This document shows positions 1-10,991 of a stretch of DNA of 64,000 nucleotides, one piece after another; position 1 is the stretch's first letter, and each line of letters opens with the position of its first letter. The stretch comes from Neofusicoccum parvum (lineage: Eukaryota > Ascomycota > Dothideomycetes > Botryosphaeriales > Botryosphaeriaceae), in NCBI GenBank assembly GCA_020912385.1, contig CP087214.1, positions 2,170,001 to 2,234,000 on the forward strand. Reading direction: 5' to 3'. The translations under genes were made by a program, and so were the position numbers. The notes beneath the pieces are model-generated. The model worked only from the letters and a program-made list of their open reading frames with translations, searched no databases and had not been told where the DNA came from.

Positions 1-537
1 CCCCACCTGAAACTGCAAAAACCGATGAAACGCCGGAATAATCCTACTCGTCACATACTCCATCCAAATCCTCTGCCTCGCCTTCTCGTACGGGTCGCGC
101 GGGTGCAGCGCGGCGCCGTGGCCGGGGTACGCGTCGTCCAGGAAGTCGGCGACGACGGTGCTCTCGTACAGCGGCTTGCCGGCGTGCTCGAGCGTCGGCA
201 CCAGGCCGCGCGGGTTGAGCGCGAGGAGGGAGGCGGGCTTGTGGTACGGGTTGACCTCGATGTATTGGTAGGGAATGCGCTTTTCTTCGAGGACGACCCA
301 GACGCGCTGCACGAAGGGGCAGAACCAGCCCGCGTAGAGCTTGAGGGGGGCGGGGGTTTGGTGCGCTGGTGGGGGCGTGAGTGCGGGGGTCGGGGCTGAG
401 CAGGGGAAGAGATGGACGCTTCTTTGTAGGTTTGGGTTGGGCGCCTACGGGTTCTTTGGTGGGTGTGGCTCACCTTTCACGGTTTCGATGGCTGGGCCGG
501 TGGCTTCGGGGTAGATGTCGGCGTCGGGAGGGGCCAT
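1..537 (-). CDS. Omega-like glutathione S-transferase, 3' end outside window
   Basis: Conjugates or reduces substrates with glutathione, probably in the cytosol. Exon 1 is 537-474, giving MAPPDADIYPEATG and so on; a GTGAGC donor follows and the acceptor CACCAG opens exon 2 at 365, which runs off the left edge. The join restores one frame that enters the thioredoxin-like domain. The motif WFCPFVQRVW carries the Cys-Pro-Phe active site typical of omega-class enzymes. The glutathione-binding stretch with NPRGLVPTLEHAGKPLYES and the start of the helical C-terminal domain follow. Only the N-terminal half is visible, so the substrate cannot be inferred. It lies 650 bp downstream of a P450 on the same strand, a common detoxification pairing, but I see no shared regulatory site. 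Confidence 0.85.
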
Positions 538-1187
538 GGTGGGGGTTTGGATGGCTATCTTCTGAATGCTGTGGATGTGTGTTTGGAAGGTTGTGAAGTA
601 AGCTTAAGGCAATGTGAGCGGGGGAAGACCGTGCGCTTATAACGGACTGCCTCTTGATGCTAAGGCAGATTGATAATCAATGTCGAGAGTCGTGAAGTGA
701 TGTTCGACAAGTATGACGCAAGTGGGGAAGTGGGATCTCTGACAAATTACCCCGCATCACCGCTACATATGCATCTGTTTCGCGTCTTGTACATTGCAGG
801 GCGTACGAAGCAGAACGAATATCAATCTGCTAGGCCAATCACCTCCGGCTACTTACGCTTGCACCATCTAGGCAGGTCTCGGCATCATTGCCAAGCCAAT
901 ATGCACGCAGACGTCTGACCTGATGCGTAACATTTTATGTGACTACCACGCCTTTGCAACCCACCTTCTCTCTCGATGAACTCTCTTACTCAACAGAGCC
1001 CCCATGTCCCCAGTCGAGCGTCACGCAAAACCAGAAGCCGGCACTCTAGGGAACCAACCCATCCACCCGTACGAGCCTAATCCGAACCCTACCTCAATTT
1101 TGCACGCACCCAGACACCCCCATCCTTCCCGAGCACCAAGTGATCGGCCCACCCAATCCCGCCTCGCCAACCGCCACCATCCCCTCC
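538..1187. other. Intergenic, GST promoter side
   Basis: This holds the 5' flank of the GST gene and the 3' flank of the P450. The open frames in it have no family resemblance and no in-frame ATG with a credible context. I see no gene, RNA or repeat. Confidence 0.5.
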
Positions 1188-3027
1188 TCAAAAGCTCCCC
1201 AGATCCACCTCCGGCACCCTCCTCCGCACCAAAACCTTCTGCGCCAGGTCGGGCACGAACTCGCAGTCCACCACGCTCACGCCCCTCGGCTCGCCGCCCT
1301 CCTCGAACCGCCAGTCGAACAGGAGCAGCAGGTGCGCCACGACGATCTTGATCTCGTTGCTCGCGAAGAAGCGGCCGGGGCAGCGTCGCATCAGCTGCGC
1401 ACCACGTGTGGGGGAGGTGGGAGGACTCACCAGGACTGCTTGCCGTGCCCGAAGCCGTAGTGCTCCGGCGACGTGGCGACGAACTGCCAGCGGTTGTCGT
1501 CGGCCGCGCGCAGGCGCAGGAAGCGGCGGCTGTCGAAGGCGGCGGGGTGGGCGTAGAGCGGGCTGGCGGCGTCGTGCATGGGGTAGGTGGGGATGCCGAC
1601 CATGGCGCCGGCGGGGAGGCGGGTGCCGTCGGAGAGGGTGACGGGCGTGAGGGCCAGGCGGTTCATGAGGACTGCGGTGCGTTAGCTGGGAGTGCTGGGA
1701 GGGATGGGAGCGGCGTACTGGCGTTCATGGGGTGCAGCCGTTGGCTCTCTTTTAGGCAGCTGTCGAGCAGCTTCATCTTGTGCAGCGTCGTCTTTGTCCA
1801 GCCGCCTTCTGCTTTCAGGACGTCTGCGATCTCTGTTCGCAGGGCGGCGATGTGCTCTGGGTGGGAGATGAGGTCGTACATGAGGCCGAGCAGCGTGCCG
1901 GATGTGGTGTGGATGGATACGAAGCTCATCAGTATTTGTGCGAGCACTTTGTCGAACGGCTTTCCCTCTGCCTGCGCGTCCATCCACTCCAGCGCATCTG
2001 CTGGTCTTGGGACTGGCTTCCCGGTCATGACTGCATCTCTTCTCTTCCTCTTTCGCTCCGCGATTTCTGGCTCGATGATTGTCCGGGCTAGTTTGATTTG
2101 GTCGCGGATGATCTTGAACTCGGGGAGGAAGTACTGGACGATGGAACGCATGAAAGGTGGCCAATGCCGCATTTTCTGCACGGCCTGCACGGCGTTGATG
2201 GTGTAGAAGACGGAGATGTTGAGCCATTCCTTGTTGTGACAGAGCTGATCGCCAAGGAAGACCTTGGCTGAGAGGCGGGCTGCCATGAAAGGTGTGATGG
2301 GAGCTAGGCAAACAGGGGACCAGTCCTCTGTGACGGTTGGAAGGAGTTCGTTGAGCATGGAGTATGTCTCTTTGGCCATGTCGCCGGTGATCGCACCTGC
2401 GTTGGGATGTTAGCCTACAGGTGTGCTACCTGTTTTCTTCTTGTACGGTGTGGAGCACGCACTCAGAGACTGAGTGAGGCTCTGCTTAATCACAGCCAGG
2501 AAGATCCTGTGTTCTTCGTGGTTGACGTGAAATGTCTCCAGGCCAGAGTATTGGCGCATGAACATCTGCGGCTCGGGTCAATGCAAGCAGGTATCAGAGC
2601 TGGCCTGAGCAGTACACATACCACGGCACTCAGCTTGAGGAAAGAGAGACGGTCATCATTCCGGATCTCGTCAAGCATATGGTGAGGTAGGATTATGACA
2701 GGGCCGTGGCTAGAGAAGACTTGGAAAGGGCCCTTGTGCTGCGGACGAATCAGCATAATGCAGAGCGACGGGGACACTTGGATGGCTTACGTCTTGGAAG
2801 CCTTGCTTTAGTATTGCGTTGGAGTTCATGACATAGCGCATCTTGGCCTTTGTGTTCAGCCATTCCCCTTCCTCTTTCCCGACAACCGGGAATCCGGCGT
2901 AGGGCAACTCATCGCGAGCCCAATACCAAAGCAGTGTGAGGAGCACAACAGCACCTCCAAAGACGTATGGGAGAGGTGCGGCTTGGGCGCCGGAGATGGC
3001 ATTTGAGAGCAAAGATACCACGGCCAT
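1188..3027 (-). CDS. Cytochrome P450, ent-kaurene-oxidase-like
   Basis: Membrane-anchored heme monooxygenase of about 533 aa. My exons are 3027-2791, 2738-2622, 2565-2430, 2396-1719, 1671-1431 and 1380-1188. A hydrophobic anchor lies near residues 20-36. The I helix reads [10 protein letters not shown], with His in place of the usual acid, as in the fungal ent-kaurene oxidase (CYP503-like) group; the K helix has KESQR (ExxR). The heme loop FGHGKQSCPGR is formed only by joining the last two exons. The first four introns have normal ends. The last one (1430-1381) has a perfect GTGAGT donor and a GCTGAT branch-like site but ends in CTG instead of CAG. The nearest AG, at 1395-1394, would bring a stop at once. 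The gene either uses a TG acceptor or has lost function recently. The substrate is unknown. Confidence 0.85.
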
Positions 3028-4113
3028 GATGCGTGAAACACAGAGTGCCAGGCAGGTGGTGAAATTGAATCAAGGCCGGGGGAGGCTCAGTCCTTAAAGT
3101 AGTTGCATTAGCTGACCAGGCGGTTAGCCAAGCAGGACCCAAGGTTTCGGTTCACGACGGGAAGTCTCGGCAGGTGGTGGTAATGCCGGCACACTGATTG
3201 GATGGGTATAGAGACCCGGAGTTTCACATCACTCAGCATTTTGACTTCGATCAGTATGTTTAGCGAGGGATATGTTCTGTCGTCGAGAGAGTCCCCAGTA
3301 GCAGCGGGACAGGCCATCCAGGTTGTATGCTCGAGTTCAGTAATCTGCAGCATTTCTGAGCCGCGGCGCGATGAGGAGGGTGTAGTGCCCAAAGCGGAGA
3401 AGATGTCAAGGCAAGGGAATGCTGGCATGTACACTGTAGGGCCAGATCTGATATGTTGAACACGAGTCATTCGATGCTGTGAGCGCCACTGCATGTGTAA
3501 AGTCAGTCAGTACAGCGGAGGCGGAGGCGAAGACGACGGCTCAATGAGAGTAAATACGAAAGCGAGGCGAGAATGCGACTGCGACGGGAGGTGGAGCGCG
3601 CATTGGCTGGGGTTGAGTTGGGATAGGGTGCAGCGTGACGTCACCACCCGACCTGGTGTCTCGAGAGGCAGAGAAGAGGGCAGAGAGGCAACGCTGCCAT
3701 GAACAGACGAGAGCAGGGAGAACACAGCCGGCCTGGATCAGGTGGCGGCGCGAGTGGGACGCGGCGCGAGCAGGGGCGGTGGGTGAGACGCGCAGACTCG
3801 CGTGGCGGGCGCGTTGGCGGAAAATTCGGGTGCCCGGGTCGCTCACCTCGCCTCCCCAGACTCGGCCACACCCCCAAGCTCCCTTCTGCAGCCCCGCGCG
3901 CGTGCGCTCTCGACTCGCCGTGACCCCAGCCCTGGAGTCCTGCCCCGCCGCTGGAGCAGCGCCCGCACACCGGCGCCCCAGCCGCGCCCGGCCACCTGCA
4001 GTGCCCCCTCCCCCCGCCAATTGATCTCGATCAGGTGAGCAACCCTGCACGGACTCATGCAAACGTCTCTCCCACACCGTCCCACGTCCCCGCTAACCGC
4101 AATCCAGCCCGCC
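3028..4113. promoter_or_regulatory. Divergent P450/F-box intergenic region with 5' UTR intron
   Basis: This separates the divergent P450 (minus) and F-box (plus) genes. Its right end holds a likely 5' UTR intron at 4035-4107: donor CAG|GTGAGC, branch site GCTAAC at about 4092, acceptor ATCCAG. An upstream ATG at 4057 falls inside that intron. Otherwise I see no gene. Confidence 0.55.
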
Positions 4114-6291
4114 ATGAAGCTTCGCTCCCGCCGCGACGCCGACCAGGCCTCTCCTGGCCGGACGGGCCTGTACGATCTTCCGCACGAGCTGCTCGACTGG
4201 GTCATTTCATATGCCGACCCCGTCGACTTCCTGAACCTTTCCTTGGTCTGCAAGTCCTTCAACAGGCTCGTCGTCTCCCACCTGTACGCAGAATACATCA
4301 ACACCAACCTGCAGTACCGCCGTCCCATCTCCAACTTTCTCCTCAAGGTCGCCCTGGACCCCAACCTTGCTCACCACGTGCGCCATGTCGAGCTCGGCGT
4401 CTGGAACACCAAGCTCGTCTTCTTGCATCCAGGCTTCCGCAGAGACGTGCCTGCATTGCCTGATGACCAGTTTGCCAATCTTGTCCGTGCCGCAAAGCAG
4501 GCCGGTCTCATCCAGCCCGACCAAGACCACTCCAGGTTGCACCCCATCAAGAAGAGCAACGACTTGTGGTGCCGATACGGCCCGGCCTATGACTCCGATG
4601 GCTATGATTCGGATGACCTCGACGAGCTTGGTTCCGACTTCTCTGACCGCGAAACCCCCCCTCCCCGCTCGAAGCCTCATGATGACGTTGAATTCCTGCG
4701 TTGTCTCAAGCGCGGCCTGGAAGACCCCCAGGTCATTCTCCTGCTATCGAGCTTGCCGCGCCTGCAAGAGCTCTCTCTGCGCGGACCTCACATGAGCCAA
4801 GGCCTACCATGGGAGAAGCTGTGTTCCCAGTCACTCCGTTCTCTCACAAAAATCAAGCTGGCCGGCAACAGCAGTGATTCCACCTGGGATATTGCCGAAC
4901 TCAATGCCATCATTCGACTTCCCTCTCTACGAGAATTACATGGCTACATGGCAACAAGTGACGAGTGGGACGACATCGTCACAAGAACTCTTCAGATAGA
5001 GCCGGCAACTCTTTCGCTGACTCACATCAACTTCGAACGTTGTGCCCTCGGGAACACCACCATCAAGAGATTGATCGAAGGCTGCAAGGCGCTTGAGTCC
5101 TTCTCTTATGTTGCCGGCGGAAGATACGTCGGCTATGAGCAGTTCCGCGCCAAAGAGGTCAAAGAACACCTTCTGAAGCACAAGACCACTCTCAAGTACC
5201 TGGCCCTTGACCTCTCACATTGGGACTTCCCTCGCAACTTCAAAAGCTTCAAGTCTATGACTGACTTCTCCTGTCTGGAAAAAGTCGTCATGGACTACGG
5301 CACTCTGCGCTGGCGGCCCTGCCATTTCTTCGCTCCGATAGCAATGATCCAGGACGAAGGCGATGATGACGATGACGAAGGAGACGTCCACGCCGCAAAC
5401 ACCCGGCCACCTCTGCCTGACCTTCTTCCTAAATCTCTCAAAGAACTTGTGATATTCCAGGCACCTCCGGTCATTGTTGAAAACCTCGTGGCTTTCGAGA
5501 CTTCCTGCCAAGATCAACATCCCCACCTCAAGTCTGTCAAAATACATACGACAAGACGAAAGCTAGCCAAGGCCGAAGACTACGATCGTTTGCCGGGGAT
5601 ATTCGAGGAGAAGGGTATCGAATACGACGAACCGCCAATAACCCTTGACTTTCCCATTCCCCAGATGCACGACTGGATCATGGACTCGAAGGTGAGAAGG
5701 ATGACACGCTGGAACCCCCACGACAAAATGTACCAAGGATTCCCAACAAGACTGCTCTACCGCCGCTTCTGCGAGGACGTGCTAGGCGAGAACCCTGCTG
5801 CTAACGGTGGTCCTTTGGATCCTTCGATGAACTTTGCTTACGGCTACGAGGACGATCTTATCAGTTATCTTGATGATCAGTTCGAGGACGAGTTGAGCGA
5901 CTCTGAGCTGGAATCTGAGCTTGACTCTGCTCTTGACTCTCTTGAGGCGGATGAGGACTTTGCCCAGCAACAGACTGAATTTGACGCCTTTGTGCATGGC
6001 GCAACCGTACCTACTGGCGGCAATCCGTCTGCTCCTATGGGCCAAATTACCACTGGAGGCCTGCCAGCTATTGGGGCTGCGTTCATTGCCGGTTTAAACG
6101 CTGATCTCGACGTTGACGAAGATTTCGATTCCCATACATCATCGGACGAGAGCTTGGCCGATGAGGTTGATGGCTTCTACGACCACGACATATTCGATGA
6201 CCCCGAAGACGGCGTAAGCATCGACTCCGAAGACCTGGAAGCTCACCTTGGACCCATGTCTTACTACGAGTGGGACGACCGCTTCTTTTAG
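4114..6291 (+). CDS. F-box protein with acidic C-terminus
   Basis: Probable substrate receptor of an SCF ubiquitin ligase, 725 aa in a single coding exon. The F-box is near the N-terminus, with LYDLPHELLDWVISYADPVD followed by the LVCKSF core. A long middle region with scattered leucine-rich segments (for example LSSLPRLQELSLRG) probably forms the substrate-binding solenoid. The C-terminal 150 residues are very rich in Asp and Glu. I start at 4114 (MKLRSRRD) rather than the ATG at 4057, because 4035-4107 looks like a 5' UTR intron. The target is not predictable from sequence. Confidence 0.85.
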   Translation: MKLRSRRDADQASPGRTGLYDLPHELLDWVISYADPVDFLNLSLVCKSFNRLVVSHLYAEYINTNLQYRRPISNFLLKVALDPNLAHHVRHVELGVWNTKLVFLHPGFRRDVPALPDDQFANLVRAAKQAGLIQPDQDHSRLHPIKKSNDLWCRYGPAYDSDGYDSDDLDELGSDFSDRETPPPRSKPHDDVEFLRCLKRGLEDPQVILLLSSLPRLQELSLRGPHMSQGLPWEKLCSQSLRSLTKIKLAGNSSDSTWDIAELNAIIRLPSLRELHGYMATSDEWDDIVTRTLQIEPATLSLTHINFERCALGNTTIKRLIEGCKALESFSYVAGGRYVGYEQFRAKEVKEHLLKHKTTLKYLALDLSHWDFPRNFKSFKSMTDFSCLEKVVMDYGTLRWRPCHFFAPIAMIQDEGDDDDDEGDVHAANTRPPLPDLLPKSLKELVIFQAPPVIVENLVAFETSCQDQHPHLKSVKIHTTRRKLAKAEDYDRLPGIFEEKGIEYDEPPITLDFPIPQMHDWIMDSKVRRMTRWNPHDKMYQGFPTRLLYRRFCEDVLGENPAANGGPLDPSMNFAYGYEDDLISYLDDQFEDELSDSELESELDSALDSLEADEDFAQQQTEFDAFVHGATVPTGGNPSAPMGQITTGGLPAIGAAFIAGLNADLDVDEDFDSHTSSDESLADEVDGFYDHDIFDDPEDGVSIDSEDLEAHLGPMSYYEWDDRFF

Positions 6292-6420
6292 TGTGCTTTG
6301 TATTATTACTTCAGCTCTGGTCACTTGGCCACATTCTTCACCAAGCACCTACGTTCGGATCTATCATACATGCAGTTGCCTTCCAAGCAACAGCAGTATC
6401 CAGGCACAATGAATTTTTTT

Positions 6421-7745
6421 TCAATAGATTCTTCCAGGCATAGCTCCCCTCTCCGCAATTTTGACCTGGCTGTCTGCACTATCCGAATCTCTCAACTCCC
6501 TCCCGCCCAGCACCATCCCATCCTTTCCGCCCCGATCCAACTCGCTCAACCCGTATGCCTCCATGCCTCCACTCCTCCGTCTCCCCTGACCTATCCCTCC
6601 CCCAACTCCTCCCCGTCCATCCCCGAATCTCTCGAAATCGAACCCATCATCATCGCCTCCCACACCAGCACCACTCCTCCCTTCACCACTCCTGCTCCTC
6701 CCACCCGTAACCGTAGTCGCCAACCGCCCACAACACGGCACCAACACCGGCCTTATAAACGGACAATCCGCCACCACAATCGCCAGCTCGCACTCCAACA
6801 AACTCCACAACAAACTCTCCGGCACATTATACGTATAATCATCCAAATCCAGCCGCACCAACGCCACCATCCTGATAATCGAAATCGCGGAAACAAAAAC
6901 CCCCAAACAAAACCACGCGGCCACACCCACCTTCTTCGCCAGATTCATCTGCAGCGCGAAGATGTACGGCAGCGGCAGGACGAGGATGGCGGCGTCGGTC
7001 AGCATGTTTGCGGCGCCGTTGGCGACGAAGCTGGCGCCGCGGTTGCCGCACGACCCGGCGCCGACGCCCCAGTTGAACGGCAGCGGCGCGCACAGCAGGA
7101 ACGCCGTCAGCACCGCCGACAGCGACCACAGCCACACCGCCGCGCCGATCAGCCCGAGCGCCAGCCGCAGCGCGCGGTGCGGCGAGAAGATCCGTCGGTA
7201 GAAGAGGAGGAGCGAGGTTTTGACGAGGGCGATCAGGATCGCGTAGTGCACTTCGAGCGCGAGGAGGAGCTGGTGCGGTTAGCGGATGGGAGGGGGAGGG
7301 AGGGAGGGGCTGGATTTTGAGGGAGTATTGCAGGTCTGCGAGGGGGACTTCGGTGAGGGCGTGGTAGCCGACGCCGCCGTTGGTTACGGCTGGGCGTTGG
7401 TGGTTCGGTGTCAGCGCGATTGCGGATGGTAGGTTGAGGAGGGAATTAGTTTGCACTTACAAGCAATCTCGAGCCCGAGGAAAGAGAACATCACTGCCTG
7501 GAGACAAGTGATAAGCAAGTTTTCAGTCACGGTGCTGAGGGTGACGGTGAAGACGGATGGATTGGAAAGGTTCAATTTACCACGGAAGCAACTATGAACG
7601 CATCCTCCGGCTGAAACGGGACCTTCTTGATGCTCTTCGACCAGAGACACACCACCCGCCGGCCTGCGCGAAGCCCTGGCACCGCGCAGCCCCCGTTTGC
7701 GGCGCTGCAGGGTGATTGACGTGACGGCCGCGGCGGTCGTGCCAT
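6421..7745 (-). CDS. Fungal rhodopsin-like integral membrane protein, possibly broken
   Basis: Multi-pass membrane protein of the fungal rhodopsin-like family that includes PTH11-like receptors without CFEM. Exons read as 7745-7581, 7497-7461, 7389 to about 7313, and 7269-6421. Family signatures are WSKSIKKVPFQPEDAFIVAS, then VTNGGVGYHALTEVPLADLQ, and the TM block ALVKTSLLLFYRRIF. The C-terminal tail is polar and rich in Gly and Ser. Two defects stand out. No GT donor exists between exon 3 (ends near SLKI) and exon 4 (starts LLALEV), although the acceptor and a GCTAAC branch site are present. The first membrane helix is also poorly formed in the frame that leads into exon 1. It may be a pseudogene or use a non-canonical splice. 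The ligand is unknown. Confidence 0.6.
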
Positions 7746-8579
7746 GCAGGCGCGATGCTGCGCCGCGCCGCATCGCCGGCTCGCGGAACGGGGGACGGGG
7801 GGGCGGCACGGCCGGGCTAGCTACGCCGCACTCGTACACCCGTGCCGGACCAAGCGGTCGGGTCGGCCACAGCCCTGTTTGGGGACGGCGCGCCGTGTCT
7901 CGCCGTTCGAGGCTGCATGTTTGCTTTTGTAGTCGTGCTCGATTCGGTGGGTGGGCTCGGTTGCGAGGTGGTGCGTTGCGTTGGTGCCTGGTGTGCGTGC
8001 AGGCGGGAAGCTCGCAGTCGTGGTGACCTTCCGGCTGCGCAGCAGGCGAGATCTTGCAGGTTCGTTCTGTGGAAGTCGAGCGTTGCATGTCTGCTCTTGT
8101 TCCTTCGGGTTTAGAGATCGTGTTTCGTCTAGTGTCTTGTGGCGAAAGGCAGTTGTGGGAAGAGGCGTGACGAACTCCTCTCTACTGGTGGCTGGCTACT
8201 TACTACTCTTACCCTAGTCACTACCCATAACGGTATCATGCATTGCGCAGCACGGATCCGCGCGGTACTCTCCCTATCACGAGGGATTCCGAGCTGTTTG
8301 GCCCGCGTCTGTAATCTCCTGAACGCTGGTCGAGAAGTGACTGCTGTGCCGCACACGCTTGAACATTTTGAGAGGATTTCTAAGTCAAGTCGGCGCCTAG
8401 ATAGCTTTTGTTAATATAAAATGGTGGAGATACTTCCGCTGAATAGACGAAGGGCAACAGACTGAAACCGCCTTCACCCCCAAATATCTTCTCGCTTGGC
8501 TTTGGTTTTGCTTTTATTGATCCGAAAAGACACCTTAAACCGCGTGTCAACGTTTCCCCTCCTCACCCTCCATCCCACC
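7746..8579. promoter_or_regulatory. Divergent intergenic region
   Basis: This separates the rhodopsin-like gene (minus) and the hydrolase (plus). The left part is GC-rich, and open frames there look like chance. No family-like coding or RNA gene is visible. Confidence 0.4.
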
Positions 8580-9426
8580 ATGAAGCCCTACGTCCAGATC
8601 ATCCCAGGCTCTTTCTCACTTGAGAGCTTCTACTATGGGATCCGGGATGCCGTGATTTCCCTGGGGTACGACTCGTCTGTCACGCCGCTTCAAAGCTCTG
8701 GTAAGCGCAATGGACATCCGCCGGCCACAAAAGATGATGACGTCCGGCACATTCGCAGCGTGACCGAAAGCCTCGTGGAGAAAGGCAAGGAGGTTGTGCT
8801 CGTCATGCACTCGTACGGGGGTATCCCTGGGACAGAGAGTGTGAAGGGTCTCTTGAAGGGAGACAGGGAGAAGGCGGGGAAGACTGGAGGCGTCGTGAGA
8901 TTGATCTACATGACTGCAGTGGCACCTGAGGCCGGGCAGTCGTTGAACGAGATCATGGCGCCTCTCATGGCGAAATATGTCGGGATCAACTACGTCAAAC
9001 TTGAGGTATGTCGCTTGTCCGTCCTGGTCGTTGATGGCTGGTGGAAGGATTGAGCTAGTCCCTGACTGAGGCGAATAGGGCGACTACATGTTTCACGAGC
9101 CGGCGCTCAGCGCAAAGTACACCTTCTCCGACCTTCCAGACGATGAGGGTCTGAAGTTGGCTCAGTCAATGCCACACCACTCAGCCATCAGCTTCAACGG
9201 CAAACTGTCGTACGCGGCGTACAAAGACCTTCCTGTATCTTATATTCTCTGCACACAGGACTGCTGTGTGCCGCCGGACTTGCAACGCTCGATGATCGCA
9301 TCGATCGAGAAGGAGAGTGGGAGGAAGGTTCATGTGCAGGAGTTGGAGTCAGGACACTGTCCGAACGCGAGTAGGCCTGCTGAGGCGGCGAAGTTCATCG
9401 CTACGGCTGTTGAACAGGCTGCTTGA
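8580..9426 (+). CDS. Alpha/beta-hydrolase fold protein
   Basis: Probable cytosolic esterase or lactonase-type hydrolase of 257 aa. Exons are 8580-9005 and 9079-9426, with intron GTATGT..TAG. The start is the ATG in ACCATGAAGC; an earlier in-frame open stretch has no better ATG. The nucleophile elbow is MHSYGGIPG (Ser near residue 80). The acid is likely in LCTQDCCVP and the catalytic His in LESGHCPNASRP near the C-terminus, in the usual Ser-Asp-His order. It belongs to the small AB-hydrolase group often found next to fungal specialised-metabolism genes; nothing nearby tells the substrate. Confidence 0.85.
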
Positions 9427-10366
9427 TGACTGGTGTTTCGTTGGGGGTGTTTATCGACCTATTAAGCCATCAGTCATTTGAGATGTTCGAAATGGATTAT
9501 GTGCAAACCGAAACTGATATAATTGCCCTGTTGCATGCTGTAAGTGCATCCTCGGGCATTTAAACGTTCAGATCTGATCTCGTCTACTGCTGTAGTACTT
9601 GGGCGAGGTCGGAAGGATGGGTCCTGCATATGCACGAAGCCATGCACGAGGCCATGCTAGCGTTGCATCAACGCCACGGGCGCGACCCATTTTTCGTTCA
9701 GAAATTACCGTCCAGGAGTATCCGTTGCCGATTAAGAGGGCGCGGTGGGTCAGGTCGTGAGCGGGGACTTGCCCAGGTCTGTTCGTACGGGCACTAAGAG
9801 AAGGAGGGTCAAGGGCAAGAAAGACTGACCTAGCCATTCCGACCGCCGGATAGAGCGGACACGAAAGCAATCACCCCGGTCGCTTCGCACGGTAAGCGCT
9901 GTTTACTTGAATCGGTTTACATCGTCGCTTCGAGGCGGAGGAACCAAGGCCCAAACACAATTACTGGCCCAATGAAATCTTCTTTGAAACGAGTTGACTA
10001 AGTTCGGGCCCCGCATGATATCTTATGACGGATTCGAATATGCATTCCTGATGGCAGTCGTGAAAACACGAGTGAGTAGGTGCGTAGGTCAGTGGTTGGG
10101 TCAGCAGTGAGACTACATCGATGGCGCCACGACTGCGAAACTTCAGCACAAGAAATAGTCGCGGGTAGTTTGTTTTCATGAAGAGATGTCTGCATGCGTG
10201 AGTAGCATGAGTTGAGAAGATGAAAAGTTGATGAATCAAAAGCCGAGATGTACCGGATGGACGAGAGTTTTACAGTAACCCGCCCCATTTGCGCCGTTGT
10301 TGCATGTTTTTCGATTTTATGGTTCTGCATTATTCGTCAGTTGCATTGGGATGGGGGTAAGGCAAA
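9427..10366. other. Intergenic, no feature seen
   Basis: This lies between the 3' ends of the hydrolase and of MDM35. Short open frames lack family resemblance. I looked for a tRNA-like clover-leaf around 9700-9900 and found none I can support. Confidence 0.4.
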
Positions 10367-10758
10367 TTACTTACAACGTCCCTTCATGTGCTCCGCATCA
10401 TTTTCTCTGTTGGTTTCGCGGGCCTCTTCCAGCATGGTGTCGATACCACGGTCCTTGAGCGCTTTCTGCAGGAAGTCAGGATAAGCCTGGGTGAGCAAGA
10501 TACGCATCGTACATTGATACATTGTCGGTACTGCTTGAAGAGCGGCTCACACTCATCGGTGGTAGCATTGCCGCGAAGGAACTCTGTGACGGTCAGTCGG
10601 GGGTGGCGGGTAGATCAGGTGCAGGGGGCTCACTTTCGCTGTACCACTTGAGGAAGCAGGTGTCATAGCGCCTGGCAGATGTTAGATGCAGACCGAGGAG
10701 AAAGAATTACGACGTACTCTTTGACTTCGTTGCATTCTGGCGCGAGTGAGGCGGACAT
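10367..10758 (-). CDS. MDM35: Mdm35/TRIAP1 family intermembrane-space protein
   Basis: Small twin-CX9C protein of the mitochondrial intermembrane space that partners Ups/PRELI proteins in phospholipid transfer. Four exons (10758-10718, 10671-10634, 10583-10513, 10465-10367) give 82 aa. Family motifs are clear: MSASLAPECNEVKERYDTC, FLKWYSE, FLRGN, then CEPLFKQYRQC and ALKERG-like ALKDRGIDTMLEEAR. The Cys pairs are spaced for two disulphides: C..x9..C in the first helix (ECNEVKERYDTC) and in the second (CEPLFKQYRQC). The stop follows KGRCK. A GTAAGTAA sequence overlaps the stop and could instead be a donor for a further short exon. It is divergent from RRP6 with only 233 bp between starts. Confidence 0.93.
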
Positions 10759-10991
10759 GTTGAGCGTGGCGATGGGGAAGAGAGCAGCTGCTGTCGTTCG
10801 TCGGGAAGGCACCTTCGCGCCTTATCGATAAACAAAAGGCGCGTCCAAGAAACTTCTCCGACAAAGTTCGCCGCAACACAGCTCCTCTACCGCGACCCAC
10901 CACGCGACCTCTCTTCCACCCGCCCTACACAGGAATGCGCTGTCCACCGAGCGGCTGAATATTGCAACCAATCAATTCGTCCGCGCGCGCC
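10759..10991. promoter_or_regulatory. Compact bidirectional promoter, MDM35/RRP6
   Basis: A 233-bp gap between divergent start codons must contain both promoters and 5' UTRs. A CCAAT sequence lies at 10968-10972, close to the RRP6 ATG. No clear TATA box is visible. Confidence 0.5.

Noticed and set aside
25..399. Plus-strand open frame over the GST gene
   Set aside because: Antisense shadow of GC-rich GST codons; the minus strand gives a recognisable GST with proper splice sites.
670..918. Short open frame in the GST-P450 gap
   Set aside because: Begins at TTG, no ATG context, no family resemblance.
9680..9900. Possible tRNA
   Set aside because: No complete acceptor stem, D-loop and T-loop could be assembled.
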